NCBI RefSeq assembly: GCF_000172635.2
Contig: NC_018632.1
Location: forward strand, 992,001-1,056,000
Length of the DNA stretch: 64,000 nt
DNA from: Alteromonas macleodii ATCC 27126
GTDB taxonomy: Bacteria; Pseudomonadota; Gammaproteobacteria; Enterobacterales; Alteromonadaceae
Direction of reading: 5' to 3'
In this document: piece by piece, positions 16,871-24,637 of the stretch
Layout: every line of letters begins with the position of its first letter
Numbering within the stretch: position 1 is the stretch's first letter
The notes under the pieces: model-generated
Told to the model about the DNA's origin: nothing
The model's database searches: none
Seen by the model: the letters and a program-made list of their open reading frames with translations, nothing else
Translations under genes and position numbers: made by a program

Positions 16871-18247
16871 TTATTCGCTGTTTCTCTTATCGTTCTTTAC
16901 AACGTAACATGGTTCATACGCGCTACCAGGCAGCTTCATTCTATGCTGTTTTACAAACGACTCGAGTAGCGTATCAACCTTCTCCATCAGTGTACTATCA
17001 CCGGTGAGCTCAAACGGACCATGTTTTTTGATCTGAGCAATGCCTTCTGCTTTTACATTACCCGCAACAATGCCTGAAAACGCTTTGCGCAAATTGGCCG
17101 CTAGATCACTTTTACTTTGATCTAAGTGCAGTTGAAGATCGGCCATACTCTCATGCGTTGGAATAAAGGGCTGTTGAAAGTCTTGTTCAATTTTTAATGA
17201 CCAATTAAAGCTGAATGCGTCACCCATCGCACCTCTGAACTTCTTCACTTTTTCAAGGTGTTTATTCATGGTGCGTGCTACTTCTTCTGGGTCATCTACA
17301 ATGATTTGATATTTTGATTGTGCTTCTGGACCCAGTGTTGCACCAACAAAAGCGTCTATGGCTTCAAAGTACTCTTCGCTTCCAGCAGGCCCTGTTAGAA
17401 TGAAGGGAAAAGGTTGCTGCGCATTGCGTTCATTCATCAAAATGCCAAGCAGATAAAGTAATTCTTCGGCAGTGCCTACACCGCCTGGAAACACGATAAT
17501 GCCATGTCCGAGTCTAACAAACGCCTCTAAACGCTTTTCAATATCAGGCATGATAATGAGCTCGTTGACAATGGCGTTGGGCGGCTCGGCGGCAATAATA
17601 CTCGGCTCAGAGATGCCAATATAACGGCCTGTCTTGTGGCGTTGCTTTGCATGACCTATGGTGGCGCCCTTCATTGGCCCCTTCATCGCTCCAGGCCCAC
17701 ATCCTGTGCAAATATTCATGTCACGTAAGCCGAGCTGATAGCCCACTTCTTTCGTGTATTTGTACTCTACTTGATTAATGGAATGGCCGCCCCAACAGAC
17801 AATTGTGTTTACGCCATCGTTCCCTTCAAGCGCTTTAGCGTGGCGTAGCATGTCAAACACCATGTCTGTGATGTCGTTACCTTCAGCCGGTGCGGTTTGA
17901 TGAAGAAATGCGTACTTGTTACCCATGTAAAGCAGGTCGCGAAGGACCGCAAATAGATGTTCGTGTACACCACGAACGAGTTTTTCGTCAACGAAAGCCA
18001 CTTCAGGAGGGTTCACGAGTTCTATTTTTACGCCCCGTTCACGACGAATGAGTTTTATTTCAAAATTTTCATAAGGAGCAAAAAGTGCTTCGAAATTGTC
18101 TTCGTCAACGCCGCTGTTCAATACTGCAAGGCAACAGTTTCTGAACATAGCAAAGAGCTCGCTGTTGGTGGCGTCTTGAAGACGAGAAACTTCTACTTGT
18201 GATAGCTGGCTCATCCAGCCAACAGGGTTAAGCTGCACTTTCTTCAT
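16871..18247 (-). CDS. ppnN: Pyrimidine/purine nucleotide 5'-monophosphate nucleosidase
   Basis: PpnN (YgdH) cleaves nucleoside monophosphates to base and ribose-5-phosphate and, in E. coli, is controlled by (p)ppGpp. The 458-residue protein matches the family length and has the LOG-type core: CWGGHSINQVEY and GLRDMNICTGCGPGAMKG in the N-terminal half of the domain and FPGGVGTAEELLYLLGI (about residues 253-269) as the PGGxGTxxE signature. It is probably in one operon with the diguanylate cyclase gene, whose stop lies 11 bp upstream of its start. The genomic neighbourhood ppnN-queF-syd matches E. coli. Confidence 0.95.
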   Translation of the reverse strand: MKKVQLNPVGWMSQLSQVEVSRLQDATNSELFAMFRNCCLAVLNSGVDEDNFEALFAPYENFEIKLIRRERGVKIELVNPPEVAFVDEKLVRGVHEHLFAVLRDLLYMGNKYAFLHQTAPAEGNDITDMVFDMLRHAKALEGNDGVNTIVCWGGHSINQVEYKYTKEVGYQLGLRDMNICTGCGPGAMKGPMKGATIGHAKQRHKTGRYIGISEPSIIAAEPPNAIVNELIIMPDIEKRLEAFVRLGHGIIVFPGGVGTAEELLYLLGILMNERNAQQPFPFILTGPAGSEEYFEAIDAFVGATLGPEAQSKYQIIVDDPEEVARTMNKHLEKVKKFRGAMGDAFSFNWSLKIEQDFQQPFIPTHESMADLQLHLDQSKSDLAANLRKAFSGIVAGNVKAEGIAQIKKHGPFELTGDSTLMEKVDTLLESFVKQHRMKLPGSAYEPCYVVKNDKRNSE

Positions 18248-18258
18248 ATTTTTACTTC

Positions 18259-19815
18259 CTATAAGTCAGTGCTTAAATCAGTGACTACGAGGTTGCGGCC
18301 GTTTCGTTTTGCTTTATAGAGGTACTCATCGGCGCGTTCAAACACAGTTTCAGTAGTATCATTGTCATTGAAACAGGTTGCGCCAAAAGATGCGGTGATT
18401 TTTACTTTTTCTTGCTTGAATTTAAACGGCATTGCAGCAAGTTTAGTTCTAACTTCATTAAGCTTCTTATCTATATCTGCCATCTGCGCCTGAGGCAGTA
18501 GCATTACAAACTCTTCTCCTCCCCACCTGGCAATAAAATCATTTTCGGACAAACTTTGCTTTAAGAATTTACTCACTACCTGAAGAGTTTTATCGCCTGC
18601 TGCGTGCCCGAATCTATCGTTGATTGACTTGAAATGATCAATATCCACAACGGCGACCGCAAGCAAGTCACCATTTTCTTTAAATTTAGTGAAAGCCGCT
18701 TCTAGTCTCTCATTATACGCCTGCCTGTTTGGAAGCCGAGTGAGGGGGTCGGTGCGGCTTTGCATTGCTTGTTCGGCCAGCTTCTTTTTATAGACGCTGG
18801 TTTGCTGCTGAAGTGTATCTATTCGCGATTGCATAGAGGAGAGCAGTGCCATTAGCGCTTCTTGACCTTGCTGATCGTTGCTTTGTTGCTCGCTTAACGT
18901 AGTCACAAGCTTTTCTACGCGAAACTGTGTCTGCTCTTTAAGTGCTTCTAGAGAACTGCTTTCCGATACGGCTTCTTCAATGTGAATAATGTCACGTTTA
19001 AGTTGCTCATTACCAGCTTGGCGCTGCTCGAACTGGGCTTGGCTGCCTTGGATCGTATTGCTGACGTCGCTACTCACTTCACCTAATGAACGGTGCAGAC
19101 TCTGAATCACTTTTCCTGTTAAGCTCGCCTCTGACATAGCGTCTTGAACGATCATGCGCAAAATTACAACGCAGCTTTTAAGCAGCTGGTCTTCATCCAT
19201 GCCTTCATCAAGACGTTGCTTTATATCATTGAGTTGCTGATCGTTAGGTTTTTTTTGCGCATAAGAAGCAATAAGGTGATTAAGCTCAACCAAAATAGAA
19301 CGGTAGTGAGGGTTATCATCTTTAATCGAACGAGCCGATGTGCTTTCATTGTTGGTGGACTTAGTTTCTGTGGTTTCAGATGGCTCAAGTCCAACCATTT
19401 CCTTGTTAAGCGCAATGCGGTGAAGCGCAATGGCTTTTGAGTAAAGTTTATAAATACTGAAGATATCACCTACAGGTTGATTTAGCTTAATCAATTCCTG
19501 CGTGGTTAACCCTTTTAATTCAGTATCTTCAAATACAATTTTCTGTAGTTGTTTCATTGCATCTTCTAGCGATGAAACAGTATCAACACTGTATTTTCTA
19601 AGCGTTATTTCTTGATGCTGAAGTGATTTGTTGAGTTTCTCTATGCTCACAGCGGCAAGACTAAAATTAGGTGTGCCAGAAAGGTGGCCTCGTAACACCT
19701 TAAGTTCAGTATCGATCTTATCCGAGAAGCCCTCATAAAATGCTGAGAGTTTCACAATAAACTGACAAAGAAGCGCGTTATTTTGTTTTAGGGTTTGTAG
19801 TTGTTTTGCTTCCAT
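18259..19815 (-). CDS. Diguanylate cyclase (GGEEF) with coiled-coil N-terminus
   Basis: The C-terminal GGDEF domain (about residues 350-512) makes cyclic di-GMP from two GTP. Visible are DPLTRLPNR (356-364), the metal/GTP motif DIDHFKSIND (391-400) and the active-site loop RWGGEEF with GGEEF at 432-436. The allosteric I-site RxxD five residues before the loop is replaced by S-E-N-D, so product inhibition through that site is unlikely. The first 345 residues are helical with long coiled-coil stretches and no transmembrane helix, suggesting a cytoplasmic enzyme controlled by dimerisation or a partner. It lies upstream of ppnN in a likely two-gene operon. Confidence 0.92.
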   Translation of the reverse strand: MEAKQLQTLKQNNALLCQFIVKLSAFYEGFSDKIDTELKVLRGHLSGTPNFSLAAVSIEKLNKSLQHQEITLRKYSVDTVSSLEDAMKQLQKIVFEDTELKGLTTQELIKLNQPVGDIFSIYKLYSKAIALHRIALNKEMVGLEPSETTETKSTNNESTSARSIKDDNPHYRSILVELNHLIASYAQKKPNDQQLNDIKQRLDEGMDEDQLLKSCVVILRMIVQDAMSEASLTGKVIQSLHRSLGEVSSDVSNTIQGSQAQFEQRQAGNEQLKRDIIHIEEAVSESSSLEALKEQTQFRVEKLVTTLSEQQSNDQQGQEALMALLSSMQSRIDTLQQQTSVYKKKLAEQAMQSRTDPLTRLPNRQAYNERLEAAFTKFKENGDLLAVAVVDIDHFKSINDRFGHAAGDKTLQVVSKFLKQSLSENDFIARWGGEEFVMLLPQAQMADIDKKLNEVRTKLAAMPFKFKQEKVKITASFGATCFNDNDTTETVFERADEYLYKAKRNGRNLVVTDLSTDL

Positions 19816-19887
19816 AATCTCGTCTTTGTTCTAATTCGCTATTACTGCCGCGGCTTAGGTAGCGTTGGTAGGTACTTCACCGTTATA

Positions 19888-20748
19888 TTACTGACGTGCT
19901 TGACGATGATTAGCATAAGGCGCTTCGTAATTTGAACGGAAAGGGTTGATATCTAAACCCCCTCGTCGTGTGTAACGCGCACAAACGGTTAACTTATCTG
20001 GCTGACAATGCTGCATGATGTCGTTGTAAATGCGCTCAACGCATTGCTCATGAAACTCGTTGTGTTGCCTAAAGCTAATTAGATATTTTAAAAGCCCTTC
20101 GTGTTCAATAGCTTTTCCTTCATACCTTATTTGAATACTAGCCCAATCTGGCTGACTTGTGATTAAACAATTAGATTTAAGTAAATGAGAAACAAGCGTC
20201 TCTTGAATTCCTGTTTCATTTTTCGCAACAGTCAAATATTGAGTATTAGGGGAATATTGATCGATTTCTACATCCAGACTATCTAACAAGGTTCCGTTAA
20301 ATTCTTGGAATTGTAGCGAAGAAAACTGCTCTGGAAGAATTAGCTTTACCTCGACAGGCTCTCCTGCGCACGCTGACAAATCCGCTTGAAGCACTTGTCG
20401 TACGTCCTCTGCTGAAGCGAATTTTGTTTGGTTGAAGCTATTCAAATATAGCTTAAATGATTTTGATTCGATTAGGTTCTTTGAGGTAATAGGAACGTGG
20501 CATTCTAAAATTGCCACATTAGGTTTACCCTTTAAATTTAGCCAAGAAAGTTCGTATCCTGTCCAAGTGTCGATACCATCAAAAGGTAAACCTGAGCCAG
20601 CCAAGTTTAACGTATCACGACTTAAACTGCGCGGCACGCCTTGCAACAAGCCAGGATTATATTCAAATTCATAGTCAACCTGTTTACCCAAAGAGAGGTC
20701 ATCAGGTGCAGAGATAGTAATTTTTTGAGGTGAGTTGTCCGTCGACAT
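19888..20748 (-). CDS. queF: NADPH-dependent 7-cyano-7-deazaguanine reductase
   Basis: QueF reduces preQ0 to preQ1 in queuosine synthesis. The 286-residue protein is of the long, two-domain (bimodular) type. The NADPH-binding motif [17 protein letters not shown] is near residues 93-109, and the catalytic cysteine lies in [15 protein letters not shown] (about 192-206) with the essential aspartate of QPDW. It is divergent from syd, as part of the ppnN-queF-syd group also found in E. coli. A queuosine pathway role is firmly expected. Confidence 0.95.
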   Translation of the reverse strand: MSTDNSPQKITISAPDDLSLGKQVDYEFEYNPGLLQGVPRSLSRDTLNLAGSGLPFDGIDTWTGYELSWLNLKGKPNVAILECHVPITSKNLIESKSFKLYLNSFNQTKFASAEDVRQVLQADLSACAGEPVEVKLILPEQFSSLQFQEFNGTLLDSLDVEIDQYSPNTQYLTVAKNETGIQETLVSHLLKSNCLITSQPDWASIQIRYEGKAIEHEGLLKYLISFRQHNEFHEQCVERIYNDIMQHCQPDKLTVCARYTRRGGLDINPFRSNYEAPYANHRQARQ

Positions 20749-20893
20749 AAGAACCTTTTATGTATCTACGCGGGATTTAAATTGTTGAACTGCACAGCGG
20801 CACACAGTCTTACGGCGCAGTAGAATTAACCCTAGTATTGACTTAACTGTTTAGTTGTATAGTGTACCCCAAAAATACGCAGGTAACGTCATA

Positions 20894-21436
20894 ATGGCTC
20901 TAACAATTTCAGCACAATTAGATAAATTTGTATCATCTTATGTCGAACAGGCCGAGGCCGAGGGACTCAAGATAGCATTTGATAGCGAGTGGCCCTCGCC
21001 GTGCTATGAGACGACGGCGCAAGACGGTGAGCTTGTAAGATGGTCTCCTACGCTTCAATCGCCTGTGCAGTCTTTCAGTAATGTTGAAGAGGCATTATCG
21101 CTAAAGCTAAATCCTGACTACTGCGAGTATTTTACTCGTTACTACAGCGATAATTTAAAGGCTAACTCCCCGCAAGGTCACTGTGAATTGCTTCAAGTTT
21201 TCAATACCGAAGATTTTGAAAGATTACAGCAAAACTTGATTGGGCATTTGTTGATGAAGCAAAGACTTAGGCAAGCGCCAACATTGTTTTTTGGTTTAAC
21301 TGACGAAGATGATTTTATTTTAACCGTTGTCAACGAAAGTGGCGAAGTGGCACTCGAGCAGGTTGGCAGAGAGCCTGCCAAAATTCTTGCGCCATCTCTT
21401 GCGGTGTTTATTGAGCAGCTTACACCTGCTATATAA
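20894..21436 (+). CDS. syd: SecY-interacting protein Syd
   Basis: Syd is a small acidic cytoplasmic protein that binds SecY and can inspect or disrupt faulty SecYEG translocons. From the ATG at 20894 the product is 180 residues, like E. coli Syd (about 181). The frame is open to 20855, but that extension lies over a likely promoter (TATAGT at 20858-20863) and lacks a ribosome-binding site. Typical segments are FDSEWPSPCYE, GELVRWSP and CELLQVFNTEDFERLQQNLIG (last segment split by eye). The protein is rich in Glu and Asp with no membrane helix. Its place next to queF and close to the CsrB-type RNA and yqcC matches enterobacteria. Confidence 0.93.
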   Translation: MALTISAQLDKFVSSYVEQAEAEGLKIAFDSEWPSPCYETTAQDGELVRWSPTLQSPVQSFSNVEEALSLKLNPDYCEYFTRYYSDNLKANSPQGHCELLQVFNTEDFERLQQNLIGHLLMKQRLRQAPTLFFGLTDEDDFILTVVNESGEVALEQVGREPAKILAPSLAVFIEQLTPAI

Positions 21437-21495
21437 CGTTAATGCGTTGACTGACGTCAATCAGACCTAAAATTACCGGCCTGCAAGACTAAAAG

Positions 21496-21831
21496 CTATT
21501 GGGCGTTAATAATTTGATGTAGCGTCCGCTTTAACTCCGCCACTTCTTTTTCTAATGACTCTACCCGTGCATGCAAATTGCCTAATTCATCAGTTGTGGC
21601 GACAGGATTATGTTGTGCTACGTTTTCGTCCTTAGATACCTCTAACTTAGGTTTGTGTGCGTTAAATCGCTTAATCGCTTCAATAGCTTCGGTTACCGAT
21701 ACCTTAAAGGGAGCTTTTGCACGTAAAATGCCTACGGACGGTGTTTTTCCTTCTTTATGCATTTGAAGGCACAAAACGTGAAGTTGCTGCAGGTTAGCGT
21801 TACTCATAATACGAAAATGGTTGAAAGTCAT
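21496..21831 (-). CDS. Small protein with helical N-terminus and C-terminal coiled coil
   Basis: A 111-residue protein, possibly starting at the ATG eight codons later (21807, MSNANLQQL). The N-terminal part, about residues 13-62, is predicted helical and contains KTPSVGILRAKAPFKVSVTEA, reminiscent of a small winged-helix DNA-binding unit. Residues about 80-111 form a clear heptad coiled coil (LGNLHARVESLEKEVAELKR). I do not recognise the family. It is convergent with syd and monocistronic. A DNA-binding role is a guess from shape. Confidence 0.6.
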   Translation of the reverse strand: MTFNHFRIMSNANLQQLHVLCLQMHKEGKTPSVGILRAKAPFKVSVTEAIEAIKRFNAHKPKLEVSKDENVAQHNPVATTDELGNLHARVESLEKEVAELKRTLHQIINAQ

Positions 21832-21910
21832 GAATATTAGCAGTGTAGCCTGTCTACGTAGTCAATTTCACTAATAAGTTACTGATTTCACTATTTTTCA
21901 AAGCCTTCGT

Positions 21911-21980
21911 AGATTGGTGTTATTAAGATTGGTATAAAAATCAATGATTTAATTTTTGGCCTTAATCTTGTTTACCAATC
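21911..21980. repeat. Direct and inverted AGATTGGT repeats upstream of the DUF3192 lipoprotein gene
   Basis: AGATTGGTGT (21911-21920) and AGATTGGTAT (21926-21935) are direct repeats 15 bp apart, and TACCAATC (21973-21980) is the exact inverse of GATTGGTA (21927-21934). Such clusters often serve as operators. They lie 125-195 bp before the gene at 22106. No regulator is identified. Confidence 0.4.
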
Positions 21981-22105
21981 ATAACTTACATTATCACGCA
22001 TAAACGCAGTGGTTCTTACGTTAGCGCATTTATGTCTATTCAGTGTCGGTTCACAAAGTAGGCGTAGTATCGAATAAAAACAACACACATAATTAAGGAA
22101 TTCAC

Positions 22106-22471
22106 ATGAAAACGGTTCTTCTTTCAGTAGCTTTGGCATCTTCAGTTTTGCTTTCAGGTTGTGTCGTATCAGTAGGTGGCGGTTCAGATAGTCACTATGG
22201 TGCTGATTGGGAAGACAGAGAGTTTAACAATCGTAAACACATCGCGAATCTTGAAACAGGGACAACTTACGAAAGTGTATTGAGAAAAATGGGCGTTGCG
22301 GATTTCAACGAACTGTTCGAAAAGCAAGACGGCACATATCGCGTACTTTACTACCGAACTCAAAAAACGATGGGCGATGGTATCACCACAAAAGACGAGT
22401 GTACGCCGTTGGTTTTCAGAAATGGAAATTTAGTTGGCTGGGGTGACAGTGCTTATAGCTTAATGCACTAA
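22106..22471 (+). CDS. DUF3192 family lipoprotein
   Basis: A 121-residue lipoprotein. The signal peptide is followed by the lipobox L-S-G-C, with the acylated cysteine at about residue 19. The mature domain has the DUF3192 pattern DWEDREFNNRKHI, TTYESVLRKMGVADF and TTKDECTPLVFRNGNLVGWG. It is a paralog of the membrane-anchored protein at 16305-16679; the C-terminal motifs match closely while the anchors differ. AAGGAA lies 7-8 bp before the ATG. Function unknown; an envelope role with a BamE-like fold is inferred. Confidence 0.85.
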   Translation: MKTVLLSVALASSVLLSGCVVSVGGGSDSHYGADWEDREFNNRKHIANLETGTTYESVLRKMGVADFNELFEKQDGTYRVLYYRTQKTMGDGITTKDECTPLVFRNGNLVGWGDSAYSLMH

Positions 22472-22691
22472 CAATCGTTAGTTGGTAATTGATTACGAAA
22501 GTAGGCATTACTAACTGTTTTTAAATGTTAATAAAAAGTTAACATGCAGGGGTTTTTCGCGTAGGCTAAAGTTTAATCAGTTTAAGTGGGTGGTTGGCGC
22601 AATGATAAAAGTTGTGCGGTAGTGTCCACTTCTCCCATTTTATTTAAATGGGTAAAAGCAGCTGTATAACTTTGCGTACAAGGAGCCCCTG

Positions 22692-23339
22692 ATGAATACT
22701 GATGCTATTAATAATGCAATAGCCCCCTTGCAAGACACGGTTAAAGCCATCTATCTATCTGTAGATGATCTTAAAGTTGCCGCCTCTATTCTTTACAATG
22801 CGTATGTAGATGACCCATTGTTCATTGACATTTTCCAAGCAGAAAAAGAAGGTTATGAAAGCCGTCTACGGTCAGCTATCCGTGAAGAGCTCAATGCATT
22901 TTGGGTTGCAGAGCAGCCGATGATTGGCCTGTTCGATGATGAGCGGCTTATTGCCGTTGCATGCTTGACCGCGCCCGATGCAGCATTTGGTTCAGGACGT
23001 TACTGGCACTGGAGATTGCGGATGCTTTTAACGGCAGGTTTGTTCGGTACAAAGCAAATGCTAGAGAAAGAAGAAAAAGTGCGAGCATTAGTTCCCGCCG
23101 ATAACTTCCACATGCTGAGTTTCATCGCAGTGCATCCAGATTATCAACATCATGGGCTTGGGCATATATTACTTGGCGCTATTGATAGCGTGGTAGAGGA
23201 AGATGAAAAAAGTGAGGGTGTTTCGGTGTTCGTGACCATAGAAAAACATCGCGCTTTCTTTAACGATGACAATTATCAGGTTGTAGGACAACTAAGCCTT
23301 TCTCATGTGAACGGTGAGGTAATGTTCAGGCTAAAATGA
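22692..23339 (+). CDS. GNAT-family N-acetyltransferase
   Basis: A 215-residue soluble protein with the GNAT acetyl-CoA-binding core in its C-terminal half: HMLSFIAVHPDYQHHGLGHI (about residues 139-158) contains the Q/RxxGxG/A-type motif A as Q-H-H-G-L-G-H. A following helix and the FFNDDNYQVVG segment are the usual motif B region. The acceptor substrate is unknown. AAGGAGC lies 7 bp before the ATG. It is the protein-coding gene directly upstream of the CsrB-type RNA, in the same direction. Between the gene and the RNA lie about 75 bp of spacer and then the proposed GacA/UvrY site. Confidence 0.87.
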   Translation: MNTDAINNAIAPLQDTVKAIYLSVDDLKVAASILYNAYVDDPLFIDIFQAEKEGYESRLRSAIREELNAFWVAEQPMIGLFDDERLIAVACLTAPDAAFGSGRYWHWRLRMLLTAGLFGTKQMLEKEEKVRALVPADNFHMLSFIAVHPDYQHHGLGHILLGAIDSVVEEDEKSEGVSVFVTIEKHRAFFNDDNYQVVGQLSLSHVNGEVMFRLK

Positions 23340-23414
23340 TGTTTTTTTATTCGATGTGATACTCCTACCAAAACCTCACCAGTTGCAGTTCCAATCTTTA
23401 CACCAAATTTACTA

Positions 23415-23446
23415 CAGCGTTTGTAAGACATTTCCTACAAACGCTG
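23415..23446 (+). promoter_or_regulatory. GacA/UvrY (VarA)-type activator box within a palindrome
   Basis: TGTAAG-N6-CCTACA (23422-23439) matches the known GacA/UvrY upstream activating sequence TGTAAG-N6-CTTACA except for one base. It is embedded in a perfect inverted repeat with 11-bp arms, CAGCGTTTGTA / TACAAACGCTG (23415-23425, 23436-23446). It lies about 180 bp before the proposed RNA start, the distance I recall for csrB/rsmZ promoters. Confidence 0.75.
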
Positions 23447-23478
23447 TGAGTGATCTTACCTAAATGATGAAAGATTAA

Positions 23479-23602
23479 TTTATACTAAAGTATAAAGCTA
23501 TTGATTATATTGAAGTTTTTAAAAATTAGTCAAAAGTCGTACAAGAATCTTTCTTAAATCTCTGTAATTCAATATGGCGGTAATAATTGGAAGGGATACT
23601 AT
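23479..23602 (+). promoter_or_regulatory. AT-rich promoter region of the CsrB-type RNA
   Basis: An AT-rich stretch with an 8-bp-arm palindrome TTTATACT-AA-AGTATAAA (23479-23496). There are two possible -10 elements, TGTAAT (23563-23568) and TACTAT (23597-23602), and no good -35 for either, as expected for an activator-dependent promoter. TACTAT places the start near 23609, about 178 bp from the activator box centre. TGTAAT would place it near 23575. The sequence does not decide between them. Confidence 0.45.
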
Positions 23603-23608
23603 GAACAT

Positions 23609-24243
23609 GTCACAAGGAAACACGACGAGTCACGGATTGAGTCAAGGATCATCAACGGAATAAGTTAGGACAACTTAAGGATGAGACTCCCACAAGGCAG
23701 TGGGGAAAGGGAAAGGAAAGCAGATAGGACACTGCATTAACAGGATGTTAGAAACGGATTTTAAAGGATATAAAGGGATTCAGGGACGTAAAATGTGAAA
23801 GGACTTCGCATACAGGATGTAGCAGGGAAAAATGGACGAGAGCTAGCAAGGAGCTAGAGGCAAGAAGCCAACGGCAGGATAGCCATTAAGGAATTTCTAG
23901 TTTGCATGGACGAGCAAACCAAGGACGAAAGAAGGACATGCTAAAGGATTGGCAAAGCTGTAGCAGGATGTACAGCAAATAATGGAATGAGGGAAGGGAA
24001 CGTCAGCGGAGTCTGACAAGGACAGCCTCAGGAAGAGGAACACTGTATGAAGGATGTACAGTAAATTAGGATAAAAGGAAAGGGACCTACGCATGGATGT
24101 GTAGCTCGCACAGGAAGGCGCGAGAGTAGATGGAAAGGGGCGTATACGGATTTTAATCGGGAAGATTTTAGTCGCAAAGGATCGCGGAGAAGGATACTCA
24201 AAATTCCAGGAAAAAGGGGAGCCGCTAGGTTCCCCTTTTTTTT
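23609..24243 (+). ncRNA. csrB: CsrB-family CsrA-sequestering small RNA
   Basis: CsrB-type RNAs bind many copies of the regulator CsrA through GGA motifs and so relieve CsrA control of its mRNAs. By eye this 635-nt stretch has about 48 GGA trinucleotides, mostly AGGA/AAGGA/CAGGA, against about 3 TCC. Many GGAs sit in loops of short hairpins: 23661-23677, 23738-23750, 23794-23810, 23843-23857, 23900-23919, 23957-23976, 24002-24017, 24026-24038, 24042-24062, 24087-24104, 24105-24124 and 24155-24167. No credible long ORF crosses it. It ends in a strong terminator and follows a GacA/UvrY-type box. It sits between syd and yqcC, as csrB does in E. coli, but is nearly twice as long as E. coli CsrB (about 369 nt). 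The 5' end is approximate. Confidence 0.9.
24211..24243 (+). terminator. Intrinsic terminator of the CsrB-type RNA
   Basis: Perfect 10-bp arms AAAAAGGGGA / TCCCCTTTTT (24211-24220, 24231-24240). They extend inward by three more pairs (GCC/GGT) to a GCTA tetraloop and are followed by three further T residues, so the U-tract totals eight. Confidence 0.93.
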
Positions 24244-24303
24244 GCGTTGTTATTACCAATCCGTGTGCACTTGTTATGTAAAACCTGGCCTGAATGGTGA
24301 ATT

Positions 24304-24322
24304 AAGAGCCGCTCACGCTCTT
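24304..24322 (-). terminator. Weak hairpin after the DUF3301 gene
   Basis: AAGAGC / GCTCTT arms of 6 bp around a 7-nt loop, 12 bp beyond the DUF3301 stop on the minus strand, with only a short T-rich tail. It may end the DUF3549-DUF3301 transcript before it meets the CsrB-type RNA. Confidence 0.35.
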
Positions 24323-24334
24323 CGACATAGAAGC

Positions 24335-24637
24335 TTAAACCCTATGCGGCGGCACCTCTGTTCGCATAACCCTTACACCTATTAATTCAACTTCCCCAGT
24401 ATATCGGTCCTCACCATTACTCGAGAACTCAAAGTTGAATACACTGTGCCAGTCTGGCTTACCATATTTAAACGAGAACCGAGTTTTTGCTCTTGCCACG
24501 CTCAACAACTGCAAACCATGTTTATCGCAGTATTGTTTTAGGTAAGCGTTTGTTCGTTCAGAAATAGCCCGTATGCGCCAAAACTGATAGCCAGTAAACC
24601 CAATAACCATCCACACCACTAACTCAAGTAACGTCAT
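24335..24637 (-). CDS. DUF3301 family small membrane protein
   Basis: A 100-residue protein with one N-terminal transmembrane helix (about residues 3-20). A cytoplasmic domain follows with the DUF3301 features: WRIRAISERTNAYLKQYC after the helix, SFKYGKPDWHSVFNFEFSS in the middle and the C-terminal PPHRV tail. Its ATG directly follows the TAA of the DUF3549 gene, so the two are translated together. The function of the family is unknown. This gene pair near syd/yqcC is also found in vibrios, as I recall. Confidence 0.85.
   Translation of the reverse strand: MTLLELVVWMVIGFTGYQFWRIRAISERTNAYLKQYCDKHGLQLLSVARAKTRFSFKYGKPDWHSVFNFEFSSNGEDRYTGEVELIGVRVMRTEVPPHRV

Noticed and set aside
24211..24243. 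Possible attenuator of a downstream plus-strand gene
   Set aside because: The next plus-strand gene is yqcC, 1.6 kb away and beyond two minus-strand genes, so the hairpin can only end the GGA-rich transcript.
23897..24259. 120-codon minus-strand ORF covering part of the CsrB-type RNA
   Set aside because: Its Ser/Pro/Phe-rich composition is just the complement of GGA-rich RNA (TCC codons), it has no ribosome-binding site or family likeness, and it crosses the RNA terminator.
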